NCBI GenBank assembly: GCA_042095835.1
Contig: JBELML010000017.1
Location: 1 to 64,000, forward strand
DNA length: 64,000 nucleotides
Reading direction: 5' to 3'
Source of the DNA: DATFKA01 sp042095835
Lineage (GTDB): Bacteria; Bacteroidota; Bacteroidia; Chitinophagales; Saprospiraceae
Made by a program: the position numbers and the translations under genes. The notes beneath the pieces were generated by a model. The model searched no databases. It saw only the letters and a list, made by a program, of their open reading frames with translations, and was not told the origin of the DNA. Shown here piece after piece: positions 7,991-16,498 of this stretch (position 1 is its first letter; each line of letters starts with the position of its first letter).

Positions 7991-8003
7991 CTAGACAGTT
8001 GTT
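7961..8003 (-). terminator. Large perfect hairpin, 18-bp stem, T-run on the minus side
   Basis: Arms 7961-7978 and 7986-8003 are perfectly complementary around a 7-base loop. On the minus strand the stem is followed directly by TTTT after its own TT (gttttttaatatc), which gives a strong Rho-independent terminator shape. On the plus strand it is followed by atacccc, so it would not terminate there. No minus-strand gene reads toward it nearby, so it may instead be the end or core of a palindromic insertion. Confidence 0.5.
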
Positions 8004-8139
8004 ATACCCCAGGAAAGAGGCGACGAGAAAACCAAAAAAATCCAACTTGGAAGACCTTCAGAAAACGCACTTTCCAGTGGCGAGAGCGCTATTTGAGCAG
8101 TATAAGATTATTTTACTAGACAGTTACTAAAGCAAACAC

Positions 8140-10299
8140 ATGCAACAGATCTCTTTTTGGCAAACATGGGTAATGGCAGGCCTACTGATGGCGATGCCCG
8201 CAACAGTCACAGCACAGGAAAGTGAGCTTACTCTTGATGACCTATTTGCAAGGCCAAAACTGACGGGAACAACTCCGTCCAGGCCTGCATGGGCACCGGA
8301 CAGCGAGCACTTCGCCTTTTCCTGGAGTGAACCAGGAAATCCTGGGCGTGGCCTCTGGGTATCCACAAGCGATGGGAAGGAAGTACTCCTCCGTTCCAAT
8401 ACGGCACCCGCCTCATTGCGTGATATTGCCTGGACCGACGCGAATACCATCGTCAGCCTACGAGGTAACTACCTATGGCAGACATCGCTGAGCCAAGGAA
8501 CCGACCTCCAGTTGATGCCCGTCGAGGCAGGTGCACGTAACCTGTCGATATCGCCAAGCGGCAAGCAAGCAGCGTATATAAAGAACGGTGACCTGTGGCT
8601 TGCTGACTTCCCTTCCAAACAGAATCGCCGGCTCACCAAGATCGGCATCGCCAGTCTCTCAAGCTTACAGAAAGGGCGCTACAGCCGACCGGAACGTGAA
8701 ATTGGTCCAGGCATCTGGAGTGGACCAACGTACAAGTGGTCCCCAGATGGCAAGACAATCGCGTTTCACGCCGTTGACCGACGCGAGATGCGAAAGGTGC
8801 CGTTCCCGGATTACCTCACTTCCGAAACCAATCCCAATGAAGTACGCCGAGGTTACCCGGGCGATCCAAACGAGATTCGCAGGGTTGGCCTGCTCGATGT
8901 AGAAAGCGGTAAACTTATATACCTCGATTTGCCAGACCCGCAGGCCACCCAAGTCATCGACTTCAATTGGTCACCGAGCGGTGCGTTGCTGCTTGATACC
9001 GCATCCGACACGGCGGTTGAACGTAAGTTGTTTGTCGTTGCACCTGGAGAAAGCCTACTGCGCGAGATTTGGCGAGGTGTTCGAGAGAGCCGCATGTACA
9101 CATCCTTTGGATCTACCTGGCAACCGGATGGGCAACAGGTCGTTTTATTAAGTGATATGGGTGATCGCTACGGCCTTTATACGATTGATGCCTCACCGTC
9201 CAAGGATCGTCCGCAGCTCCTGACAGATCCGTCCTACGATGTACTGTCCGCTCCAAGTATTGCTGGAGATGCACTGTTTTATGCAGGCAACGGCCTTAAT
9301 CCGTACGAACAACACGTGTATCGACTAAATATCTCTGGTGGCGACCCTGAGCAGGTGACGCGTCTTGCGGGTCGGAACCTTGGCTACCCCTCACCAGATG
9401 GCCGGCACTTAGTGTTCCTGCACAGCAACGACACCTCACCGACCGAGCTTTACGTAGTAAGCAGCGAGGGTGGTGACGCTACGCGAGTCACTCACTCGCC
9501 CTTGCCCGCCTTCACGGAGCGAACCTGGGCGGCTGCGGAATACCTTAGTTTCCCCAGTCTTGTAGATGACTACACACTGCACGCCCGGATTCTGAAACCG
9601 ACCAACATGCAGCCCGGTAAGCAATATCCAGTGCTGTTTGGGCCTGTGTATTCGAATACAGCGAGAAACCGCTGGGCTGGTAACTACAGCCTCGTACAGC
9701 AACTGTTGGTCAAGAAGGGATATATTATTGTGCAGGTGGATTCACGTGGTAGCAATGGTTATGGTCGGGCATTCCGTGAAGAGTTCCTGCTGGGCTTTGC
9801 CGACCAGGACATTGAGGATTATGCGAGTGCCGTTGCCTTCATGAAGTCATTGCCTTATGTCGATCCCGATCGCATCGGCATCTGGGGCAGCAGTTACGGT
9901 GGCACGCTCTCCGTTTATTCGCTATTGATGAAGCCGGGTTTATTCCAAGTGGGGGTTGCAGCGGCGGCGGCTGTTGACCCGGTGTTCTTTGGCACGGACG
10001 ACGTCGCGATAGTTCGTCACCCTCAGACACACCCGGAGGTCTTCGAAAGAAAAGCGCTCAAGTACGCAGCGAATCTGGAGGATAAACTCCTGTTCATCCA
10101 CGGCATCCAGGATCATGTGGTACCATTCAAAACAACGGCCGTATTAGCTGAAGAACTGATTAAACAGGGCAAGGACTTCGACTTTGCGTTTGCACCGGGT
10201 GCGACGCATGGATGGAGCCGTGAACGGCATTACGATCGCTACCTGTTTGGCAAGATAATCGAATACTTTGACCGACACCTAGGCGGGCCGTCTGAGTAG
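8140..10299 (+). CDS. S9 family prolyl oligopeptidase, secreted; probably acquired by transfer
   Basis: A 719-residue protein with a signal peptide (about 1-26, ending VTAQ), a seven-bladed propeller-like N-domain (about 30-450) and a C-terminal alpha/beta hydrolase. The catalytic triad is visible as Ser585 in GSSYGG, Asp658 in HGIQDHVVPF and His690 in GATHGW. It should cleave short peptides in the periplasm, as DPP4/acylaminoacyl peptidases do. Base composition is clearly richer in G and C than every neighbour, with many CTG, CGC, GCG and ACG codons that the flanking genes avoid. It lies just after decayed repeats and a palindrome, so recent transfer, perhaps from Proteobacteria, is likely. 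Confidence 0.9.
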   Translation: MQQISFWQTWVMAGLLMAMPATVTAQESELTLDDLFARPKLTGTTPSRPAWAPDSEHFAFSWSEPGNPGRGLWVSTSDGKEVLLRSNTAPASLRDIAWTDANTIVSLRGNYLWQTSLSQGTDLQLMPVEAGARNLSISPSGKQAAYIKNGDLWLADFPSKQNRRLTKIGIASLSSLQKGRYSRPEREIGPGIWSGPTYKWSPDGKTIAFHAVDRREMRKVPFPDYLTSETNPNEVRRGYPGDPNEIRRVGLLDVESGKLIYLDLPDPQATQVIDFNWSPSGALLLDTASDTAVERKLFVVAPGESLLREIWRGVRESRMYTSFGSTWQPDGQQVVLLSDMGDRYGLYTIDASPSKDRPQLLTDPSYDVLSAPSIAGDALFYAGNGLNPYEQHVYRLNISGGDPEQVTRLAGRNLGYPSPDGRHLVFLHSNDTSPTELYVVSSEGGDATRVTHSPLPAFTERTWAAAEYLSFPSLVDDYTLHARILKPTNMQPGKQYPVLFGPVYSNTARNRWAGNYSLVQQLLVKKGYIIVQVDSRGSNGYGRAFREEFLLGFADQDIEDYASAVAFMKSLPYVDPDRIGIWGSSYGGTLSVYSLLMKPGLFQVGVAAAAAVDPVFFGTDDVAIVRHPQTHPEVFERKALKYAANLEDKLLFIHGIQDHVVPFKTTAVLAEELIKQGKDFDFAFAPGATHGWSRERHYDRYLFGKIIEYFDRHLGGPSE

Positions 10300-10402
10300 A
10301 TGTTTGCAGGTGTTTTGTGGCATCCTGAAATTAGATAAATCTCCGCTGACCATGCAAAAAGAACTGTGGGATGAACGAGAATAGTGTCAAGGTGATGTTT
10401 CT
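10300..10402. other. Short gap with a possible coding tail
   Basis: Composition returns to the local average. At about 10321-10383 the plus strand can be read as a peptide ending LTMQKELWDERE before TAG, possibly the 3' end of a lost gene into which the S9 segment was inserted. Confidence 0.25.
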
Positions 10403-10987
10403 TCACAGCGAATGAAACCTGATGTTGGTATATAAGTCCTCCATACGGACTATGAAGTTGAGGCTTTTCAGATCGATCAATTGATCCAAGCCAGCAAATC
10501 TGGCAATTTCCCAGATGTTGCTTTCTCGTTTATAGAACGTTTCAACGACAGGTTTGTCTTGAGCAATCAACACATATTCTTTTAGCGATTCCAATTGGCG
10601 ATATTTGTGAAATTTATCACCTCTATCATAACTTTCGGTAGATTTAGAAAGCACCTCAACTACTAAAATAGGATTAACGACAGCTTCTGTGTCCGCCTCT
10701 GAAGTTTCAATATCTGTACATATTACCATTGCATCTGGATAAACAAGGGAATCCGCCTTTTCAATATGGATTTTTATCTCGCTTCCAAAGGCATTACAAG
10801 AGGAATTCCTTTTTTTTAGGCCAGACCTCAACTCAGTGTAAGCGTTACCACATAAGATTCCATGATTAATGGAACCACCTGTTATGGCAAAAATGTGCCC
10901 ACCCTCATACTCATGTTTCTGCTTAGAGGTATACTCTACTTCTAAATAGTCCTTGATGGAAGCATATTCGGCCTTTTTAAATCCCAT
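10403..10987 (-). CDS. Uma2 family (DUF820) PD-(D/E)XK nuclease-like protein
   Basis: A 194-residue protein with the classic family pattern: YLEVEYTSKQKHEYEGGHIFAITGGSINHG near the start, then LVYPDAMVIC and ILVVEVLSKSTESYDRGDKFHKYRQLESLKEYVLI. The aspartate in YPD and the glutamate in VEVLS form the restriction-endonuclease-like active site. These proteins are very common in cyanobacteria and Bacteroidota. They are treated as putative endonucleases of unknown biological role and often behave as mobile genes. There is no partner gene beside it. Composition matches the host. Confidence 0.88.
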   Translation of the reverse strand: MGFKKAEYASIKDYLEVEYTSKQKHEYEGGHIFAITGGSINHGILCGNAYTELRSGLKKRNSSCNAFGSEIKIHIEKADSLVYPDAMVICTDIETSEADTEAVVNPILVVEVLSKSTESYDRGDKFHKYRQLESLKEYVLIAQDKPVVETFYKRESNIWEIARFAGLDQLIDLKSLNFIVRMEDLYTNIRFHSL

Positions 10988-11237
10988 GCTAAATGATTCT
11001 TATTTATCTTTTTTGGTTTTAAGGGAGTAAGTAGGTAACGATACAAAAAAATAAGGATCCCGCCCTATCTTAAGTACATTTTTAGAGGTTGGTATTGGAA
11101 TCTTCTTGTTCAATTTGGTATTCCATCTCTCTTAAACTACCTTAAGGTTGAAATTTACTATATATGGTTTACTAGAGATAGATCATACAACCATATCCAT
11201 CTGTATAAAATCAGAGGCTCATAAATCAAAAACTAAA

Positions 11238-11604
11238 ATGATCAAAAAAATTCTCCTTTACATACTGGCTGCTCTTATGCTCTTGGGCGCTTACGGACAC
11301 ATAGCCAATCCGGATTTTTATGGCCCTATGATCCCGGCCTTTATTCCCGTAGGTTTTGCCAACTGGGCATCTGTAATTGTAGAAGCAGCAATTGGCATTG
11401 GATTGATCATTCCTGCTACCCGAAAACTAGCAGCTTGGGGTTTCTTCCTGCTCATGATCGTATTCCTACCCATCCATATTTGGGATCTCTTCCAAGAGAA
11501 TCCGGTGGTCGGCAGCAAGCAAGCAGCTGTGGATCCGATTGATCGTACAATTGCTGCTGATCTATGCCGGTTGGTTTGTTCAGAAGACTTCAAAAGTGAA
11601 GTAA
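11238..11604 (+). pseudogene. DoxX-like membrane protein with a frameshift near the 3' end
   Basis: The ATG at 11238 gives MIKKILLYILAALMLLGAYGH, the usual start of small DoxX-like four-helix membrane proteins; in-frame codons from 11148 add an unrelated polar leader. Residues 1-98 follow the family through FLPIHIWDLFQENPVVGSKQAA. After the GTG codon at 11529-11531 the frame goes wrong. The same frame runs on to a stop at 11633 with a polar tail, while a shift of one base at 11532 gives IRLIVQLLLIYAGWFVQK, the expected fourth helix, ending at TAA 11602-11604. This is either a real frameshift mutation or a single-base sequence error. DoxX-like proteins of this size are of uncertain function. 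Confidence 0.75.
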
Positions 11605-11766
11605 GGTCATTATTGATTGATTTGAGTTTATAAAAAGTTGACCAATTCCCCTCTTCTCAATTGTCAAGTGGAAATCATCACTTGTTAATCAATCACTTGC
11701 ACCTATAAGTGAAGTTTATTTGGGTAATTTATCACCTCTATCTTAAGTGTAAATAGCCCAAAAAAC

Positions 11767-12945
11767 ATGAGAAATCTACTCCAGCGGTCGCTATGGATCG
11801 TTCTTATAAGCTGTTTATATAGTTATTCCGCAGCTGCCCAAAATGCAAACATGCTGAATAACAACCTTTATAAAAACGTAGTGAAATACTATGAACAGGC
11901 GGAAACTTTATACACGCAAGGCAATACCAAAGACGCCCTAAAACGCTTACAGTATGCTGATCAATTTGCCCAAAAACTGGTCAAAGCAGGGCATGAATCA
12001 GAAATACAGGATTATCTGAAGAAGATACAAGATATGCAGCGAAAATTAGACGCTAATGCTAGTCCAAGTAGCACAAAGATAAGTGATCTGGCAAGCCCGA
12101 TTTCCTCATCAAGCGGCGCCCAAATGAGTAGAACGGAATGGCGAGCAGCGGTGGATGAAATCAATCAATTAGAAAGTCAAATCCGAAATTTATTTAATTT
12201 TCTACCTGCCTACGCCAATTTGAATGAAACCTATAAAACGACAGTCGAAACACTCCAAGGTGCAGAGACTAAAAACAATATTCTAAATCTCAAGAAACAA
12301 GAACAGGCTCGACTCGCTTACCACAAATTATATGTCAAGCGTTTGGACCGTGTCTTGGGTTATATAAATGATCTAGATGGGGTTTTGGCCTCATCCAATT
12401 TTTCCAAAAATATTGAAGCAACTTCCCAATATCTCCAGTCTGGGGGTCGAGGACAAGCGGATTTTATAATTAACAATTCTAATCAGTACTTAGATTTATT
12501 ATCTAAAATCTTACCCTCAAATACACAAATCGAAAAGGCTAGGAAAAGTATCCAAATAGCTAGTGAAAAACTCCAACAGAAAGAGGCAGCAGAAGCCAAG
12601 ACAGCTGCTAAGGCTAGGAGTCAAGACCGCAGTTTACCCTTACGTGGTCTAAAGGATGCTACCTTAGAAAAAGAATTTAAAAGCTTAGCTCAAAGCTCGG
12701 TACCTTCTCCATATCAAATCATTGATGTGATCATTACGAGCTCTCGATGAGGCATTAATAAAGATGCTTTAGGTCGTCCAATCAACCGAGCAATGATCGC
12801 CTATATGGTAGAAAAAGATGTCGCTGGAAAATGCTATGTTCAGTATTTTGCTTTTTCTCAACCCGCCTCTGGCAGTTCCTATGGAAAAACTCGAGTTGAT
12901 TTGGATTGGAGTAGTAAAAGTAGAAGAGAAGTGAATTGTAATTGA
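11767..12945 (+). pseudogene. Secreted helical protein gene interrupted by an in-frame TGA at 12748
   Basis: The first 327 codons encode a signal peptide (about 1-25, ending SAAAQ) and a TPR-like, largely helical periplasmic protein with many Lys/Gln/Ala. A TGA at 12748-12750 ends this frame. The same frame then stays open for another 64 codons, reading GINKDALGRPINRAMIAY and FAFSQPASGSSYGKTRVDLD, to TGA at 12943-12945. The added segment is protein-like and follows directly on ...IDVIITSSR, so the ancestral product was probably about 392 residues and one codon mutated to stop. The truncated 327-residue form may still be made. Family unknown to me. Confidence 0.6.
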
Positions 12946-13042
12946 TCTTCTAGTTGCAGCAACTAAGGACAAAAATTTTAGTACATTAGATCACTTCAAG
13001 ATCAGTAAAAATTCTATTCTAAGCATGTAAGCCTATATTATC

Positions 13043-14059
13043 GTGAAATACATTGTATGCGAAGCTCCTTATAAGTTTGTCCTGAAAGAGAAGGCCTTTC
13101 CCCAAATAAGTCCTCATGAGGTCCGAATCCAAATCAAGACTATTGGGATTTGTGGGACAGACTTGCACGCCTATGCAGGAAACCAAGCTTTTTTCACCTA
13201 TCCACGTATTCTTGGACATGAGCTGGGGGCAACCGTTATTGAGCTAGGTGCAGAAGTTAGCAATGTGGAAATAGGAGACAAGGTGGTGGTAATGCCCTAC
13301 TTAAGTTGTGGTACTTGTATCGCTTGTCGATCGGAAAAAAGCAATTGTTGTACCAATATTCAGGTTCTTGGAGTGCATACCGATGGTGGGATGCAGGAGC
13401 AATTGGCTGTACCTAGCAACATCTTGATGCCCGCTAATGATTTAAGCTACGAACAAATTGCGCTCATCGAGCCATTTGCCATCGGGGCACATGCCATCCG
13501 TAGAGCTCAAGTACAAGCTGGAGAGACTATTGTTGTAGTTGGTTGTGGTCCAATTGGCTTAGGAATAATGAAATTAGCACAACTCCAAGGAGCTGAAGTA
13601 ATTGCAGTTGATCTCCTACCCGAACGCTTGGCTTTTGCCAAAGAAAAATTAGGTATTGAACATGCCCTTCATGCTTTAGAAAACCCAATAGAACAAGTAT
13701 TAGAAATTACCAATGGTAATTTAGCTACGGCAGTATTTGACGCTACTGGTAGCAAGCAGGCAATTGAAGGAGGCCTCAACTATATGGCACATGGAGGCCG
13801 ATATGTTTTGGTAGGTTTGTATAAAAATGAACTTACTTTTCTACATCCAGCAATTCACGCAAAGGAAACCAGTCTATTATGTAGTAGAAATGCTACCCTA
13901 GAGGACTTTCAAATCGTGATTGAGAGCTTACGCTCTGGACAGATTCCAACACACGAATTTATTACCCACCGAGCAAAGTTTGAGGAGATGATTTCCCAAT
14001 TTAAGGAATGGACAAATCCTGCAAATGGCGTAATAAAAGCAATATTAGCATTCACTTAA
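13043..14059 (+). CDS. Zinc-binding alcohol/polyol dehydrogenase (MDR family)
   Basis: A 338-residue protein with a GTG start at 13043. Catalytic zinc ligands are in GICGTDLHAYAG (Cys38), GHELG and the following glutamate. Structural zinc cysteines occur as CGTCIACRSEKSNCC, and the Rossmann motif is VVVGCGPIGLGIMKL. It resembles the threonine, sorbitol and L-gulonate/L-galactonate 5-dehydrogenase branch (RspB-like) and probably oxidises a sugar alcohol or sugar acid with NAD(P). The exact substrate is not decided by sequence. It stands alone; the upstream region contains remnants only. Confidence 0.85.
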   Translation: MKYIVCEAPYKFVLKEKAFPQISPHEVRIQIKTIGICGTDLHAYAGNQAFFTYPRILGHELGATVIELGAEVSNVEIGDKVVVMPYLSCGTCIACRSEKSNCCTNIQVLGVHTDGGMQEQLAVPSNILMPANDLSYEQIALIEPFAIGAHAIRRAQVQAGETIVVVGCGPIGLGIMKLAQLQGAEVIAVDLLPERLAFAKEKLGIEHALHALENPIEQVLEITNGNLATAVFDATGSKQAIEGGLNYMAHGGRYVLVGLYKNELTFLHPAIHAKETSLLCSRNATLEDFQIVIESLRSGQIPTHEFITHRAKFEEMISQFKEWTNPANGVIKAILAFT

Positions 14060-14395
14060 ATTTAGTTGCAAATTTTTGTTTATACACCTAGATTTCGAGC
14101 TAATATCCCATCGCCACCTGGCCCTCAAATCAACAGGGAGGAATGGCGAAAGGTACTCATCCTTCAAAACTCCTATCTCGGCCCAATAGCACCCTAAATG
14201 TATTAACACTTTTGAAGGGCTTTCAGCAGCAGCATAATATTTAAAGGTACAAGTGAAAGAAACTGTATAAAAAAGCTATACTCTCCTACCAAAATAAACC
14301 CTATATTGATCCAAAATTCCCCTCTTTCAAGCTTCCCCGGCTTTTAAATGAAAATCGCTCAATTCAATCTTATTTTCTTCACCAATTCAATAATC
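14060..14395. other. Intergenic stretch, no intact gene
   Basis: About 336 bases. A short frame at 14106-14199 reads SPPGPQINREEWRKVL, faintly like SSSGAQMSRTEWRAAV inside the interrupted gene at 11767-12945, so it may be a tiny remnant of a paralogue. No terminator or operator stands out. Confidence 0.3.
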
Positions 14396-15436
14396 ATGAA
14401 ACCAATTAAATCAAAAAGGATATTTACCATCCTATGCTATTTGCTGATTGTAGTTACTCTACTCGGATTTAGCCCATCTATTCAGGCACAATACCTTCCT
14501 TCTGAAGGAGCCGTTTACCAAATTTATGTCGATCGTGGTATTACTACACCTAAAGGATTCTTAAGTGTTGAGGGAGATGATGTCGACCTTTGGCATAAAG
14601 ATGATGAATCTGGTCGCCAGAAATGGCTCTTTGAAAAAGTGGGCCGCAATAATTTAGGAGAGACACTCTACCACATTAAGGTATTTTATACGCCTGGGAA
14701 TACAAGAATGCTCAGCACCAACCGTGATGGCGGTGTCAATACCTGGAATAATGACGATGAAAGCGGTCGCCAAAGGTGGATTTTAAAACCACTCCGGAAC
14801 GGAAAGTTTAATATTGTCGTGGCTGGAGGCACTTGCTGCGATCGCGTCTTTTTAAGTTGTAGAAAAGAGGATGGTCAAGTAGATCTTTATCCTGCTGATG
14901 ATAATAGCGGGAGACAACAATGGAATATTGTTCCTGAAGATGTCAGTATAGTTAGTATCGATTTTAATCTAAACGCTGCTAACAAGGTGTCTGCTCCTGA
15001 CTTTGTCAGTCAAATCACCTTGCCCAATCAAACCAACAAGGAGGTCAATATGAGTGCTGTCTTTCAAAGGAAAGCGACAAATACCTCTTCTTTTGAGCAT
15101 CAGCATGGTTTCACTTTTTCAGTTAGCGCTGAAGGTGGAATACAAGTACCTCTTTTGAGCGAAGGCAAGCTTTCTGTTTCAGCTTCTACCACCAATACTT
15201 GGACCTATGGCAAAACCGAAAGCCAAGAAGATACCAGAGGTTATACTTTTAGTGTACCTGTTGGTCCCTACAAAACGGTTAAAGCTGTTTTAACAGTAAA
15301 AATGTACAAGGTTGACATACCCTACGTTGCTTACGGAAAATCTAAATCAACGGGGCAACGGGTGGAAAGTAGAGGGATCTGGCGGGGTGTTCTAGCAGAC
15401 GAACTCATCTTCCAACCTACTCTGATTGATCCATAA
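14396..15436 (+). CDS. Secreted beta-trefoil / aerolysin-like pore-forming protein
   Basis: The ATG at 14396 gives a signal peptide (about 1-34, ending SIQAQ). The mature N-half (about 36-185) has three repeats, each closing with the same block: DDESGRQKW, DDESGRQRW and DDNSGRQQW. That is a beta-trefoil, lectin-like fold. The C-half (about 205-346) has the aerolysin/natterin/ETX-MTX2 pattern: Ser/Thr-rich strands around a stretch EGGIQVPLLSEGKLSVS, then TNTWTYGKTES, VPVGPYKTVKAVLTV and a final GIWRGV strand. Known relatives bind sugars with the trefoil and oligomerise into a beta-barrel pore in target membranes. It has no T9SS tail, so export past the outer membrane is unclear. It stands alone, closed by the terminator at 15450-15493. 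Confidence 0.72.
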   Translation: MKPIKSKRIFTILCYLLIVVTLLGFSPSIQAQYLPSEGAVYQIYVDRGITTPKGFLSVEGDDVDLWHKDDESGRQKWLFEKVGRNNLGETLYHIKVFYTPGNTRMLSTNRDGGVNTWNNDDESGRQRWILKPLRNGKFNIVVAGGTCCDRVFLSCRKEDGQVDLYPADDNSGRQQWNIVPEDVSIVSIDFNLNAANKVSAPDFVSQITLPNQTNKEVNMSAVFQRKATNTSSFEHQHGFTFSVSAEGGIQVPLLSEGKLSVSASTTNTWTYGKTESQEDTRGYTFSVPVGPYKTVKAVLTVKMYKVDIPYVAYGKSKSTGQRVESRGIWRGVLADELIFQPTLIDP

Positions 15437-15449
15437 TAAATAATGCTGG

Positions 15450-15493
15450 ATAATAGCACCTATTCCCGCCTTCTCAGGCAGAGGTGCTATTAT
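15450..15493. terminator. Hairpin between convergent genes
   Basis: Arms 15450-15461 (ataatagcacct) and 15482-15493 are perfectly complementary (12 bp, 20-base loop). It sits between the aerolysin-like gene and the convergent ankyrin gene; the T-run is short (attctt). Confidence 0.55.
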
Positions 15494-15517
15494 TCTTAGC
15501 TATAAAAGCCCGAAAAA

Positions 15518-16372
15518 TCATACTTTTTTGGCCCTAAGTGTAAAATCTGGATCCTTTATGTTCAAGGCCTTTGCCCTGGAATCCTCGACTTCAAAACTCA
15601 CCTTCACCGAGGTGGCTCCATTATAAACAAAAGTATTTTCAGCTACTTTATAAAGTGATCCACCAAATCCGCCAATCGGTCCTAAAGACAACCTTTTCTG
15701 CCTATTTAATTTAACAGTGAATCCTTCATTTTCTCCGGTTCCGTATTTATAATCGCCAATGTACAACTGCTTTTCTTGCTCACTGGCCTCTAGATAAGCA
15801 GGCCCGTCTGCATTGCCAAGGCTTTCCAGGTAGGCAATCGTTTTTTCTTGGTCTTCGTTTTCTGGGGCGGTCATTTTGTCTTTCATCCGCTGCCCTGCAT
15901 AGGCATGATCTAGGAGCGTGAAGCTGTGGGGGCCGGTTTGTAGTTGTATGCCTGGAGAGGCTTCTATGGTAGCTTTGACCGCTTCTACTTTGCCTAGCAT
16001 AGCTAAAGTAAACAGCGTCGGTCTGGCCCCTTTTTCTAGTAAATAAAGGGCTATATCACGACGCCCAACGTGGGAGGCTGCACCTATAGCAGATTCGAAG
16101 TCTCCATAGCGCCAATCCCAAACAGATTTGGCATATTCTGGTCGTTTATCAACCACCTTCTTCACGGCTTCCAAGTCAGAATGGGACTTACCGACCACCG
16201 AATTGACAATACTTGGATCAAGGTAGGGATAGTGATCTGGTAGATCGTTTAGGGACATGGTTTCCCCAAAGGAATCCACCAGAGATGTCGCCTTACTGTA
16301 TCCAGGTATACTTAATCCCAGAAAACCTAATGTCGACATTTTGATGAGCTGTCTTCTATTTGATAAATGCAT
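15518..16372 (-). CDS. Exported ankyrin-repeat protein, 284 aa
   Basis: The N-terminus NRRQLIKMSTLGFLGLSIPG resembles a twin-arginine signal (RR followed by a hydrophobic core). It is followed by about three degenerate ankyrin repeats (about 85-190: GDFESAIGAASHVGRRDIALYLLEKGARPTLFTLAMLGKVEAVKA). A C-terminal beta-rich domain (about 205-284) contains YIGDYKYGTGENEGFTVKL, like the barrel of DUF3471/lipocalin-type tails. It is probably a periplasmic binding protein; partner unknown. It is single and convergent with the aerolysin-like gene. Confidence 0.75.
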   Translation of the reverse strand: MHLSNRRQLIKMSTLGFLGLSIPGYSKATSLVDSFGETMSLNDLPDHYPYLDPSIVNSVVGKSHSDLEAVKKVVDKRPEYAKSVWDWRYGDFESAIGAASHVGRRDIALYLLEKGARPTLFTLAMLGKVEAVKATIEASPGIQLQTGPHSFTLLDHAYAGQRMKDKMTAPENEDQEKTIAYLESLGNADGPAYLEASEQEKQLYIGDYKYGTGENEGFTVKLNRQKRLSLGPIGGFGGSLYKVAENTFVYNGATSVKVSFEVEDSRAKALNIKDPDFTLRAKKV

Positions 16373-16498
16373 AGTTGAGTTGACTTAGATTGGATAATGA
16401 TTCTCTCTAGTTAAGCAATTAATATCAAATTACAGAAGATAATAGATCACTTGTGGATTGGCATAGATAAGTTTGCGAAATTGATAAGGAGTTGTAGC

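Larger units (their letters stand above)
7903..8130 (+). pseudogene. Coding remnant, 75 aa, containing the right direct repeat
   Basis: The frame is open but looks composite. The first 26 residues (TRSEEAAEDIKKQL) are homologous to the remnant at 7232-7296. The middle is encoded by a large perfect palindrome (7961-8003). The last 29 residues (SNLEDLQKTHFPVARALFEQ) look like the end of a different soluble protein. I do not recognise a family and doubt that it makes a functional product. Confidence 0.35.

Noticed and set aside
8127..8450. Long antisense reading frame within the S9 peptidase gene
   Set aside because: It is a by-product of GC-rich codons in the real gene; its translation is low-complexity and unlike any protein.
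14106..14199. Possible paralogous remnant of the gene at 11767
   Set aside because: Only about 12 residues look similar, which is too short to separate from chance; kept as a note in the intergenic entry.
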